A stretch of DNA of 64,000 nucleotides from assembly GCF_901933205.1 (NCBI RefSeq), contig NC_044576.1, forward strand, positions 6,047,024-6,111,023, read 5' to 3'. This DNA comes from Camarhynchus parvulus (taxonomy: Eukaryota; Chordata; Aves; Passeriformes; Thraupidae). The notes under the pieces were generated by a model. That model had not been told where the DNA came from, made no database searches, and saw nothing but the letters and a program-made list of their open reading frames with translations. Every line of letters begins with the position of its first letter. Positions within the stretch are counted from its first letter, which is position 1. The translations under genes and the position numbers were made by a program. This document shows, one piece after another, positions 35,476-47,500 of this stretch.

Positions 35476-38400
35476 TGGTGCCAAGTATGTATGAAACTTA
35501 TTACCTCTAAAATTGTCTAAGAAGTTCTCCACCAACCTAGCAGCATCATGTCATAAGATAATTTGAAAGCAATGCCTAAAAAATTGTGTGACTAGGGTGG
35601 TAATGAGAAAAACCTGTTCAGATTAGTAATGTGTGTACTGCCTGCATGAAAGCTGCCAGTGAAGTTCTGGGTGCTTCAGTGCCTGGTGCTGCCAAGTGGC
35701 TGTTTAAATCCATTCAGCAAGAGTGTCTTCTTGTCTGTGTAGCCACATGTGTGTGTGAAAGAACTTGTCCCTCACAAAAGTGTGAGAGAGACGGACTTTT
35801 GGAGAGAGAATTTAGGCAAAGAGCAGATGAGAAACAATAGCCCACTTGCATCTTTCAAAGCTCCCTCCTGGGCTGGTGTTTTAAAGATGGAAGTTAATAC
35901 ACTTCTGAAGGGGGCTGTATGATAGAGCGGGGTTATTTTTAAAAAAATAAGACTCTGTTGTGAGTGTCCACACTATGAAGTAAACTAATCTTCCTGTTAG
36001 GTAGTGGCTTGCTTTTGCTGGTGTTTTCTCTCACAAAATATGATGCCTTATTCATGTAAACAGGGTGACTTAGTGTTGCAGAGATTGTTTATGGATAGGG
36101 AAGACATTCCTGAACAGAAAGGAATAAAAGGAAGCAGAGATTTTAACTTCTTGGTTAAAACAGACTTAGTGCACAAACACTGTTAGCAAAAAAGTATTTG
36201 GGGATTATCTTGAACAGGTGTCCCTCTGTACCAGACTTGGATAACTTCCCCTCTGGATCTGCATTCACTTCTTAAAGAACCTGTTATAAAAAATGCATTT
36301 GCTGTTTGCTGGTTTTTCTTTAAACATCCTTATTGCTTTTTGATGACACTGTACAAACACGGTTAGAATCAAGTGCTAGAAATAGCTTCATAGAACTCAA
36401 ATTGATTTTTAGATAAGAAAGTAAACATGTGCATGTGTGCAAGTCATGCATGCATCCAGGCAGAACTAGTTATTTTTATTCTTCTAGATGAAATTGTCTG
36501 TAAAAACATGAGGTGCTATTTATTGTTACCATAATTTTAATTTAAAATTCTAACAGTGACATGAAGTGTTGTCTCAGCTCATTTAACAGGCTGTGAAATG
36601 GTTAGGAGGATGATAGAAATGTCTGACAAACCAACCTCAGGTAAAATGTAGTTACTCATATTTGCTACTCAGCCCCTGATTTTTCCTAATGATGAGCAAA
36701 AATGGGTCATCTTGTTAGGCAAAAAATATTATCATTAGCAAGACGTGTTTCCATCTCACATTGAGGAGAACACATGCACAGCCCAGTTTCATCCCCTCCC
36801 CGTGGTTTGACTTTGAGGGGAACTGGAGTAGGGGAAAAAAATAGCTGGGCTGGTTTCCTCCAATGCAGCTGTGGTGAGCTTGAAGAGAGGGTGTGCTGCC
36901 CATCACCTCAGCCCTGGGGTGTCTGCAGGGTCCTTTGCAGCAAGCTTCTGCCCCTGGATCCTTCTACCCTATGGAATGATATCCCAGTCCCTCCTACATG
37001 TGAATGGACAATTTCCATCCAACACCACAGTGATTCCACAAAAAAGCATCACCTGTATAAAAGATGTGGTCTGGCTCTGGGCTTATTCCCCAGGCACCGC
37101 CTTACATCCCTGTTGGGGTCCCAGTATTGGCTGTGACAAGTACTTCTTGTTGCATTATGGCTCTTTTGAGGTTTCAAGGAGGCAAGTTATTCCACAGTGG
37201 TATTGCACTCTGAGGGGCAGAGGAAGTGACTGGATTTAGGGAGAAGTGGGGTGGAGGCACAGCAACCAGGGATGCTGAGAATAGAAACATTATCTGGCAG
37301 TTCTAAAAACTTAAATCCTTTTATTCCTATGGATGTATTTTTTTTTTAATCTAAGCCCTTGAGTGGATGAACTGTTCAATATTTATTTAGTATCTATTTC
37401 TGTAAGAAACAGGACATAATTTGCAAGCCAGATTTTCCTTAAGGACCATAGGCTTAAAACCTCTGATAGAAATTTCCAACCAGAAATCGTTATTATGTTT
37501 CACATATCAATAAATATATTGATAGTAATTAGACTTTTTTTTACTGTGCTATTTTCACAAAATAACATTTACCTTAATACTTCTTGCTTTGGCTCACTCT
37601 TTCTTGGCCTGATCTGTATGACAAATGCCCATTTATGCAGCTGGAACCCAACTCAGAACAGAAAAATGCGGAAAAACTACAGCTTTGTGGCAATGCAGGA
37701 AAAACTAAGGAGCTGCAGATGCTCATAGCCCCAAGTGTGACTGGGAAAACTATTGAGAAAAACCAATCTTGTATGAATGAGAAACATTTCTTATGGTAAA
37801 GTGAGAGTTTGCAGGGAAGTATAGATCCCTGTCCATGCTCCTTTGAATATCCTCCCTGAGACTGGATCCAAACAATCCAAATAGCGTGTGAAATGCAAAG
37901 TTAATTTATACTGGGTTACTGTGCCTCAGTTATTGTGCCAGCTGTCACCTCGAGTTGTGCAGTGGTAAGGGTGAGTCACTATTTACTTCCTTAGCAGTGC
38001 TGCAGTGCAGGGGAACTGGAGTGCAGGTGGCTGCACAGAGGGCAGCTGATGTTGCTTGGTCTCCAGAGCCCATTGCTTTGCTGCTTTTCTCTCCCTAGAT
38101 ACCTATATTCCAGTACTTGGAAAAATCAGACCAAACTACAAACTCACTTCAGATGGAGAGATTATTTCCAAGTATTGTGTTCTGCAGAGATATTCTGCAT
38201 TGTTTGGGAAAAGCAAAGAGATCATCTGTAAATACTTGGCCTGGATCTACCTTCAGGGAAAAAAAAAGCCAATCCCAAGACCTAACTGGAGAATTGCTCC
38301 TTTTACCTGGGTGACTGCTATCAGAAGTGGGCTTACATCTGCTCTCACAGCAATAGTCGGAAGTCCTCTGTCTCTCAAAAGGAAGATGATTTTCTGACAT

Positions 38401-41400
38401 CATTTTCTCATATAGGAGTGTATCTTTAGATTTTTGATGTTAGTGCACATATTCTCCTTTTCAGGTTCAAAGTGGCAATCCATTAAATGGTCCAGTGACT
38501 TCTCACTTGCCTGTGCAAGATCAATTGAGAAAAATCCTAACAGGCCTAACCCTGAAACCAGAACACAGAGTGCCCAGTTAGATTGTCCCATGACACAAAC
38601 TGGTGACTTCACCAGCACACTGCCTAGCAAACATTTGGATGCAGCTGTCTCAGATGGGTATTTTATACACCAAATGCTGCCTGCAGTAAATGCCCAAGAA
38701 ATCAAACCAGGACTCTGGAAACAGAGGAATCCTGGTAAAAGGCATGGTAAGGAAGTGTAGAATCTCTAGGAAACCCTCCTTTTATGGAACGTCCATATAA
38801 TATGGAGCTGGAAGGACCTCTCTGGGTTTAAACAGCAATGTTATTTTTGTGTGACCATTTCTCTGTGTGTATAAATGTCCCTCTATAAGCGATGGAGTCA
38901 AGCAGCCAATTTCAATCACCTTTGATTTTGAAAGGAATTAAAGATGACCTCATTCTTTCAACTGCTGTAAAGATAGAAAGTGGAACAGAAAAGACAGACC
39001 ACATAAATTTCTAAACTTAGGGAAAGGCTGCAAAACTTATGCTTTGTTAGACCCTGTGTATCCACATTGTCTTCTCAGCTGGAGAAAGGCTTCTAGTGAA
39101 GCTCTCACTCACCTCTGAGGATCCTTGTCCAACAGGATACTTCTGATGGGCTTAATTCTGCACCTGTGTGGGAACTACATGTGAATTGGCTTCAAAGCCA
39201 ATGTCCCTGGTCTCTCAAGCACAATACATGTGACTGGTATACCTTGGTTAGTCACTCATCCACTGTCTTGGGTTTGGGCAACTTTAGGATGTAGAGGATG
39301 ATCAAACTGCAGTTTAAAGTCATGCAATGTTTAATTTGATTGTTAAGGTTTTCAGGTTTGATCTCAGGAACTGTTTTCCAAATTCATATAGGGATGGATT
39401 TTATGTAAATTACTATTTCTGTTATAAAATGTATTTTGAGTACATTTATCTCTCATGGTGATTCAAAAAGGCTACATTAATTTAATCTGAAGGCATTTCA
39501 ATATAGGATTGACATCAGAAATACTGGGATGAGTCAGTTTCTGGCCACTGGAAAAATGAAAAATAATTCCTTGTACGTTCTCAACCTTTACAGTTTCTTT
39601 TAGAAATTCTACAGGAACATGCAATGATCAATAAAATAGTTAATTGAAGCACCTTGGTATCAATGTTTAGTTGATGGCATCATACAGAGATGTGATCCTG
39701 GTGCCATTGGGAGCATTTTAGCAGTTGAAGGAGAGCTGTAGAATATTTTAAAAAAAACTTGAGCAGAAGATGAACAAGCTCTCAGGATAAAATTAATCTG
39801 AGAACACCTGAAATAGCAAGAGTTTATTCTAAGCTGTTCTGGCTGCTCTGTCTAATTATGGCAGGAAGAAAAGGGTGATACATCCTAGCTGATTTAGGCA
39901 CCTGCATGTTATAGGATGACATCTTCAACAACTGGATCCATGACTACCTTAGAGAAGGAACCTATTTCACACTGCTCAGTTAGCTAAGATAGAGGCTATA
40001 AAGTTTTCTCTTGCCATAACTTTCACCATGATAGAGTTAAGCTTTAGCTCATTGTCAGGCAGATGATTAATTTTCACCTCAGCCAATCAAAACTGAACCT
40101 GAAGTGCATCACAAGGTAGTTACCCATATTTACTTTGTTTTGTAGGACTACATGTTGCCTTTCTGCCCAGCTAAGAGATGGAAAGACTTCCAACTGACCT
40201 CAGCAGGCTGAAATGAAGAAATGAGTCACTGAGGCTCCAGTAGGTGGTCAGGTAAACACCCTAAATTCCAGTTCTGCCCATTCCACCAATCTATCTGGTC
40301 ACATACCATGGCAGTCAAAGCCAGTGGCAATCAATGGGAACAGTTTGCTCTTCAGTTTAAAATTAAATAAGTAGTCAGTTATAAAAAGCCTTTGCAAATT
40401 CTTTCCCACGTGTCCAGTACAAATCTTCATAGATTTCCATTTAGGATAAATCTGAAGAGGAATTGAATGCATTTCTACTGGCACACTCTGATAATATTCA
40501 AGGAGTAGGTGTAGCAAGCTGTGGGAACTAAGAAATTAAGAAAAATACTGCAGTGCTGTCAAGAGTAGGTGTAGACATTTTGTACCTGCTAAACCAAAAT
40601 GATGGGCCTAACATTTAAAATAATATGCTGATCTAACACTTGAGCAGAACAGTGATTTAGATAGACAATGATCTTTTCTCTGCTATCCAGTTTCCCTAAT
40701 ACTAGAAGGAAGCCAAATGCTTTGCAATGCAAATCAAATGCCAAATAAAAGGATGGTGTGATTCATCTGAAAAAAATGTTTCACTTAAGAAACCTCAGAA
40801 GGCAGGATATAGATCCCCTGTTTAATTCACCCTACCCCCTTCTGACTTCTCTGCACTAGCAGCAATGACTGTGCAGGATTTTCCTTGTTTTGGAGGTTGT
40901 GCCTTTGGGTTTCTCTGCCATTCAGTGGAGGTTTGTCTGGTGAAAAAAACATGATTACAGTGCTTCCTTTTCTTGTTGCTGTCTGCTGCATTTACTCTTC
41001 AGTTAGGAAACAAGCAGAGTAGTTAGTTACTAGTTGAATCCCAAATCTCTGGATAATGTAGATGGCATAAAGCCTTCTTCATTTCAAGTTAGTTTATGTG
41101 CTGTAACAGCAGCAGAACAGCTTTGTTGGAGCTAGACATGAAGTGTGGAAAGAACATGTCACCTCACTCTAAACCTGTAGAAATGCCTTTTAAAGCCTCA
41201 GTCTCATGTTCTTTTAAAAGCTAATACTAGAAATGTGGTGAAATGTTTAATTTTTTAATTAAGCATCTGACTGAATCAGATCTACTGAATTATGAGGCCT
41301 GATTTTATAATGAAAAAACCTAACATCTCTAGAAAGTGAATGCAAGGGAGGACCAAAACAGAAGAGGTGCAAGAATGTGAGAAGCCAGACTTTGCAGAAA

Positions 41401-42721
41401 CATGTTCCTAATGTAGTGGAAAATTGGACATTTGAACCACCTGAAGAGCAGGTATGCACTGAGCTTGAGAAGATACTACTCATGTTGCTTAGGGCTGAGT
41501 CCTACACATTTAACTGCCACTGGTTTCTTAAGGGCTCCAATTCAAGTCAGTGTCTGTAGGAGTGTGTAAGGGCTGCAAGCACGGGCTCTTTATGCTACTA
41601 GCAGTCACATTTTGGGACTTTATTAAGACTCAGATTTGCTGAACAGACTGTACTGTAAAACCATGCTAATTAGCATCTAAAATTCTTGGACAACTGCCAC
41701 AGATTCCTGGGAGCTGTCTACACCACCAGCAAAATGGTTTTAGAGTTGCTGATTGCCTGAACTAATTTGGGGCATAACTCGTCCTTTTGCAGTGATTTTT
41801 ATTGTATCCATGTAGTTATCCTGGCTTTTGACAAACCCTGCTGGTGTGTACCTGAGAGCTGTTCTCAGGGGTCTTGGAGCCAGTGCTTCTGCAAAGATTG
41901 AACCAGTGGGTTTGTTCTAGAGTCTAACCTGAACTGCTTGGGATGATGCTGGATAAGAAGTGTGTCAGTGTGTCTTTTTCACAGGTTGTATCAATTTTCT
42001 GGGGTAGGACACTATTTGGTGAGTTGGTGAAGGGATGAGTTACAGTAATTACTTCCTTATTTGTTTATATCTGCAGTAAGGTTATAATTTCCAGCTGCTC
42101 CCACAGTTTACATCAAACTCATCAAAGAGTTTCAGCCATTCAGTCAAGGCTGTAGCCTCACTCAATTTGGGTCACGCAGTGATTCAGTGATAATATGGTT
42201 CAGTCAACCTGAGACTTTCACCTGTTTGGTTCAATTCCACTCCATGACATGTTCCTGTTTCTAGTTTACTGCTGTAGCCTAGAAAATTACCTGTAGAATT
42301 TTGAGTGGTTCAGGAGAGGCCAGACCTCACTTTAAGATATATGCCATACTGTAAAGCAAAAGGGCACTGTGATCGGTCATCTCATGTTCTCCCCTCATTT
42401 GGTGGGTTGCTTTTGCTGTATCCAAAATCCTGAAATCTGCAGCAGAGACAGGAGCCCAAGGCTTATCTTGGGCGCATGAAAGCACCAGGATTAGGTGGAG
42501 ACTTCCCTTTAAACCCCCCTTAAGCTCACTCTTAGATATACTGGCTGTCCATATGCAGCTCTAAGTATCATACCTTGATTAAACAAAATCTTATGGAATT
42601 TCTCCACTGAATGAACTGGCCAAAGACTTCTTTTGGGAAAGTCAGAGTACCTAAAGAACAGGATGGAGTATCCAAACAACAGAAAAAAATATGGCATCCA
42701 TAAATATATAACCTGGGGTAG

Positions 42722-43038
42722 TGTAACGAAGCAGAGCAATGCAGAGTCCCCAGGCAGGTGCAAGAGAGAGCCCTTTATTGCAAAAACCAGGCCTTTTAAA
42801 GCAGTTAGGCCTTTATCAGTTACATTCCAATTAAGCACAACAAATGTAATCCAACCAGCCACCATAAACAACAATATGAACATGTAATGGTTATATAATT
42901 TGTTTTTCTACCTCTAATTCAGCTGAGTCACTTTCCCATAATCCTTTTCTGCTCAGCTGAAGGAACAGGCCTGAGCCATGATTTTACAAGGGTAACAAGG
43001 GCCTTCCTTATTTTGTAAGGTTTTGCCTATATGCAACA
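42722..43038 (-). mobile_element. Solo LTR of an endogenous retrovirus (ERVK/alpha-like), minus strand
   Basis: On the minus strand it runs from TGTTGCATATAG (43038) to GCTTCGTTACA (42722), 317 bp with TG...CA ends. It carries a retroviral poly(A) signal AATAAA at 42779-42774, followed by GGGCTCTC about 50 nt before the 3' end, as in R/U5. The flanks GGGTAG (42716-42721) and GTGTAG (43039-43044) are a 6-bp target duplication with one mismatch. No internal retroviral genes are adjacent. It lies 1.2 kb upstream of the RTKN2 start codon. Confidence 0.85.
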
Positions 43039-43989
43039 GTGTAGGGCTTCCCAGTTGTGGCATGTGCTCTGCCAGTGGTATGCAGAGGATTTCACGATAG
43101 CATGAAGGTATTTAATGAATATCTGAATGCCTCTCCTTGCCCTAAGAAATATGGCCCAACATGGAGACAGGAACTCCAGAACAGCTGCCTCTGCCATCTC
43201 TGCCTCCAGGTGAAACCAGCACTCTGGAGGGAAGCAGAGCTCCCTGTCCTCTGCCTTGTACCAAGGAATGCATACTTTTGGTCCAGAAGTTCATGATTTT
43301 CCTCAAAGGCTAGCCCACTGTGTTTGTGCCCCAATTGTAAATGGCAGAGGTCCAGCTGAACTGCTCAGCACCGATGTGAAATCCCAAAGAAGCAATGAGG
43401 CTTTAAAAATTTTCCCTTCCTGACTGCATTTTCTTATATTTTAAATAAGCATATGTTAGCCTGGAGACTTCTGTCTTCTGTAGAAAGCTGTTAGCAACAC
43501 TGTATATCTCACTCATTCCAGCACATTTTACTTCCCACAAATGTTGACAACCTTGTGCAAAGCAATGAGGATCTGTGCTTCTGACCATCACCTGTCAAGG
43601 AGGAATTCAGAGAGGAAAGCCAAGAAATCAGGGATGAGGAATGGATGGGAGACACTATTTGGCTCATTTGTTTCATCTGCTGAAGACAGAGCTGCAAAAC
43701 TGGCAGCAGGAGAGAGAGATATGATTTCCATTCCTCTCCAGTCAATCTAGTGAATAATTAATACATTTTTACTCAGTATATAACAGTATACTTTTAACAA
43801 CACGCGCTACTAATGCAGCTATTGAAGTACCATCGTATTAAAGATCCATAATTGGATGAACTGCAGGAATCCAAGAACACGGTTAAAAATTCATGGCATG
43901 CTTTGGGGCAGCAGTGGTTGCTGCCATGAGCCGTTCCCCGTAAGGGCACTCAGCAGAAAGAGGCAGCACCGGCTTGTTTTAGGAAAGTA

Positions 43990-44560
43990 AATTAACGGGG
44001 AAGGAAGAAGCCAAGACGGGCACTGTCCTGGCCTTTATTTCTGGCACTCGCTGTTGTGGCTGAACACGAGGGAGTTGGCGCTGCCGTCAGCAGCCCCTGA
44101 GGCGGCCCTGCAGCTTTCCCAGCGAGCCCGGCCGGCCGCCGTCCCGCGGGGCGCTGCTGGGCCCGGGGGCGGGGCGGCCGCGGCCGTTGTCGGGCGGGAG
44201 GTTTGAACGGCGGCGCCGCCGAGGAGGATGAGGATGATGAGGCGGCAGCAGCCCGGCGGGCCGGGCGCCGCGGGGCCGGTGAGTGCCGGGGCCGGCAGAG
44301 CCGACCCGACCCGACCCGGGCCACACTCTCGGGTGCCGCAGGGGCGGTGTGGCGGGCGGTGCCTGGTTGCGGGCGGCCCGTGGGGCGGGAGCTGCTCTGT
44401 CTCCCAGCGCGGGTCTGTGGGAGCGCGAGCTGCCCGCGCTCCCTGGCAGCTGAGGGAGCTGTCCTGAGGGAATTCTCCTGAGGGAGCTCCCCGGGGGCCG
44501 CGGCAGAGCGGCTGCTCTGGGCCGGGCCGAGCTGGGCCCCCCGCTCACCCTCCTCTCTGC
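43990..44560 (+). promoter_or_regulatory. CpG island / RTKN2 promoter
   Basis: An abrupt GC- and CpG-rich block around the RTKN2 start codon. A GC box GGGGCGGGGC is at 44166-44175, about 50 bp before the ATG, and no TATA box is evident, so dispersed initiation is likely. Open frames on both strands here are products of base composition. Confidence 0.75.
44228..44278 (+). CDS. RTKN2: RTKN2 coding exon 1
   Basis: Starts at the first of three in-frame ATGs (44228, 44234, 44237) in a CpG island; an A lies at -3 of the first. It encodes 17 residues, MRMMRRQQPGGPGAAGP, and ends at a GTGAGT donor in phase 0, as needed by exon 2. The peptide does not resemble the human N-terminus, but its length is similar. 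Any of the three ATGs could be used. Confidence 0.7.
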
Positions 44561-47500
44561 AAGTTCTCGGAGCTGCTCCCTTGCACCTCTTTAATCTTTC
44601 TTGGTTTTCCGATTCGTGAGGGGTTTTTTTACACTTCGAGTTGTTTAAAAACCCGAATAAGTTGAGCTCGGGAGAGTCCGTGAAACTGTAGCTGTCAATT
44701 ACAGCAAATGTTCTTTCTGTTTCTACCTACAAAATGCCCAAGCTGGTGTCTTGATTGTATTGCCCCTGTTTTAGACGAGTGCCCACTGCCTGGCTACTTG
44801 CTTACTTTAAGAAGATATGCTATACTTATGGGGTTTAGACTTGTAGGATTTAGATGTAAACCACTGTGGCAGTAAGTCAGAAGTGTACTTTGGAATAAGA
44901 TTCTGAAAGCCTGTGATGAAGTTACCAATTAAATGAAGTAAAAATTTTACCTTCAACAGTATCTGTATAATTTTTTTCAGCTGTTGTTATTTTTGTTTGG
45001 TTTGTGACTGTATTACCTTTCTAATACTAGAAATTTTTTTATACTAAGTATACTTAGGTGGGGAATGCAAAGACCCTTTTTAGAAGCGTTGCTTAGGTAG
45101 CTCCTCAGTGTGGGGTTGAAAATGCCAGCAGCTGTTAACAATCTGATCTGGATTGTGCTGCCGTTGGTGGGGGAAGGATGGCCCTCACAAGGGGAACGGT
45201 GTGTTAGTAGACAGCATATGGCAATACAGTGCTGTGTCATTCCTCCGAGTCCAGATGGTGTGCCTGTATTTTTAGACAAAATGGGGGGGAAAAAAGCTGA
45301 CCAATCTCTTTTGGTAGGCACAAAGAACTTCATACATTCCCAAATCAGGCTGCTAAATCCTTCCTTCAGATGAGATTTATATAGTGTGGTTATTGAAGCT
45401 ATGGCCCAATAGCCATCTACTGGTAGTCCAGAATATTTTACGTGAACCTGGCTGAGATGTAGTGTGGACTGAATGCTTTGTGCAGTTCTTGAAAGCCAGT
45501 ATGGATGGATACATGCAGATGGCCCAAATAGGAGTGTTTATTTCCTCACTGTAGTTCTGTAACAGGTGATAGATGTGGAGAGGAGCCAGGGCAGTGCAGA
45601 GGCCAGCTGTCTTGGGAATTCTTAGGGCTCGTTCTTTGGAGTTTTGTAGCAGCTGATTTATTAGTTTAGGTTCAGAGAATAAGTAATTATTTCTTAGGAA
45701 CAGGTATGAGCCTTGCTTAGGTTTTCTTAGCCATGTAAAATTTGACTCAGAAGAAAAGATGATGGATGAAAGCTATTTACTGCTCTCCTTTTTTTTTGTT
45801 TTCTTTTCTGGGATGAGTCCTAAGAAAAAGTGTGAATAAAGATGTAGGTGCTGAGAATGCAGAGATGTTGTTGCCCTGCTTTATCTCCTTCTGGCTGTGA
45901 TTGAAACTTTAAAAAGCAAACCTGTGAGGGTTAAAAATGGGATAGTCTGTGGTGCCATACAGGGTCCCAGACTTTCATATATCAGCTGTAGAGAATACCA
46001 GCAGAACTTCTACGGAAAATATCTCTGATGTGAGCTTTGGGAGCTATTTACCACCAAACAACCATGAACTTGTTGATTCCAGAGGTAGTAGAGGCACTCT
46101 TGTTTAGTAATGAGAAAACGTTGCTCTTCACTGGCCTGCAAAGTATTTGCAACACAACCCTGCAAAACCATGACGAGATTCTGTTATTCACTCTGTTCTT
46201 CACGTGTCAAACACTCGGTTTGGCCAGGGACAGCCACAAAACGAGGTAATGTGTATCAGCCATCACTGGCATCTAGTGGGCCTTTGGGAGACAGCACTCT
46301 GTGGTCCTTCACCTTAACTATTTCCTGGCCTGCTGTGGATTGACCTCTTTGAAGTTGCAAGTGAAGTTGCAATAATGCACATTTATAATTTTTTTCTGTG
46401 AAAGTAGCAGGAAAAAGTTGACTTCTCAGCATTTTTTAGAAAACCTTAAACCCCCCCCCTCCTTCAAGATACAGTAATGGTGAATTCCAGTGACTTGTCA
46501 GCCATGTTTAGTTTACTTCATAGTTTGAATGAAAAGTGTACCTGACATGATGCCTGTATAGTCTTGAAGCCACCACAGCTGTTTGACTTTTCAGTTCATG
46601 GCCTGATGCAGTTGAGTAGTTGAGTATTGGGATCTGTCTCTTTTGTTTTTTTTCTTCTGCTGTTACCTGAATTTCTTATCAACCATAACTGAAAAAAACC
46701 AGATTTTCTTCATTTTTTTAAAGACAGTCAAAGAAGTGATGAGATAGTGTTTCTGATTTAAAATATTTCAGACATTTTCTTCAGTTTAAAATTTAGTTGG
46801 GGTCACTGTTAAAAGTGAGTTGTTAATTTATAAGCTTTGTTCAGTTAGCCCTCTCTAGGACCATATGTGATTATTCTATGAATGACACATGGAGGCACAT
46901 AAAATTTTAGTAACTTTCAGATGGTACAGTGAGTTAATCTTGGATTGGAATTTGCATGTATAATGGATATAGTAAATCTGTTTTGTCCCATGTTTTACTC
47001 ATTTGTTCCTGAAGAGAGAACCACCATTCTGCATTCAGTAACCATTGCAATTGCTGTGCAGAATTAAAACCTAGGGTTCTCTATCCCAGCTGCAGAGGAT
47101 GCAAAAATTGAGAGTACTCTTAGTTAATTTTTAGTTTAATCCTTTGGTTTTTTTGCATGTGTAGGAATGTGACACGCAAGAGAAGATCAACTTTGAGCTC
47201 CGCATGCGGGAAGGGATCTGCAGGCTGCTGGCAGTGAGCACGCAGAGGGAGCAGCTCCTGCACGCTGTGAAGAACCTGCTGGTCTGCAATGCTCGCATCC
47301 GGGCCTACAGGGCACAGCTGCAGGGCCCCAGGGAGGAGCCCAGGCCGGGCAGCACTGAGGAGCAGTGAGTAACAGCTCAAATTCACAGGGAGCAGCATGA
47401 AGCAGGCATTTACTTACATGAATTCTTAGCATTCTGTCTAGGAATGTGGATTTAAATCCTTCCGTATCTCCTAAACATAAATTACTTCTGCCTTAAAGCA

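Larger units (their letters stand above)
28300..43985. other. Intergenic spacer between divergent ZNF365 and RTKN2
   Basis: About 15.7 kb between the two CpG islands. It holds a CR1 fragment (28556-28805), dispersed repeat copy B (35152-35475) and an ERV LTR (42722-43038). I recognise no exon. Open frames at 36871-37239 and 38056-38397 are discussed under findings and rejections. Low-complexity AT-rich patches occur, e.g. 32596-32640. Confidence 0.75.

Noticed and set aside
38056..38397. 113-codon frame preceded by a fair splice acceptor (TCTCTCCCTAG)
   Set aside because: No donor, no similarity I know, and overlapping open frames on both strands; no gene is known between ZNF365 and RTKN2.
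38785..38835. Possible third CR1 scrap (TGGAGCTGGAAGGACCTCTC)
   Set aside because: Only a very short resemblance to the CR1 'ggaagggacct' motif; too little to call.
43992..44548. Frames of 110-153 codons on the minus strand at the RTKN2 promoter
   Set aside because: Composition-driven in a CpG island; no conserved motif. A divergent non-coding transcript remains possible but unsupported.
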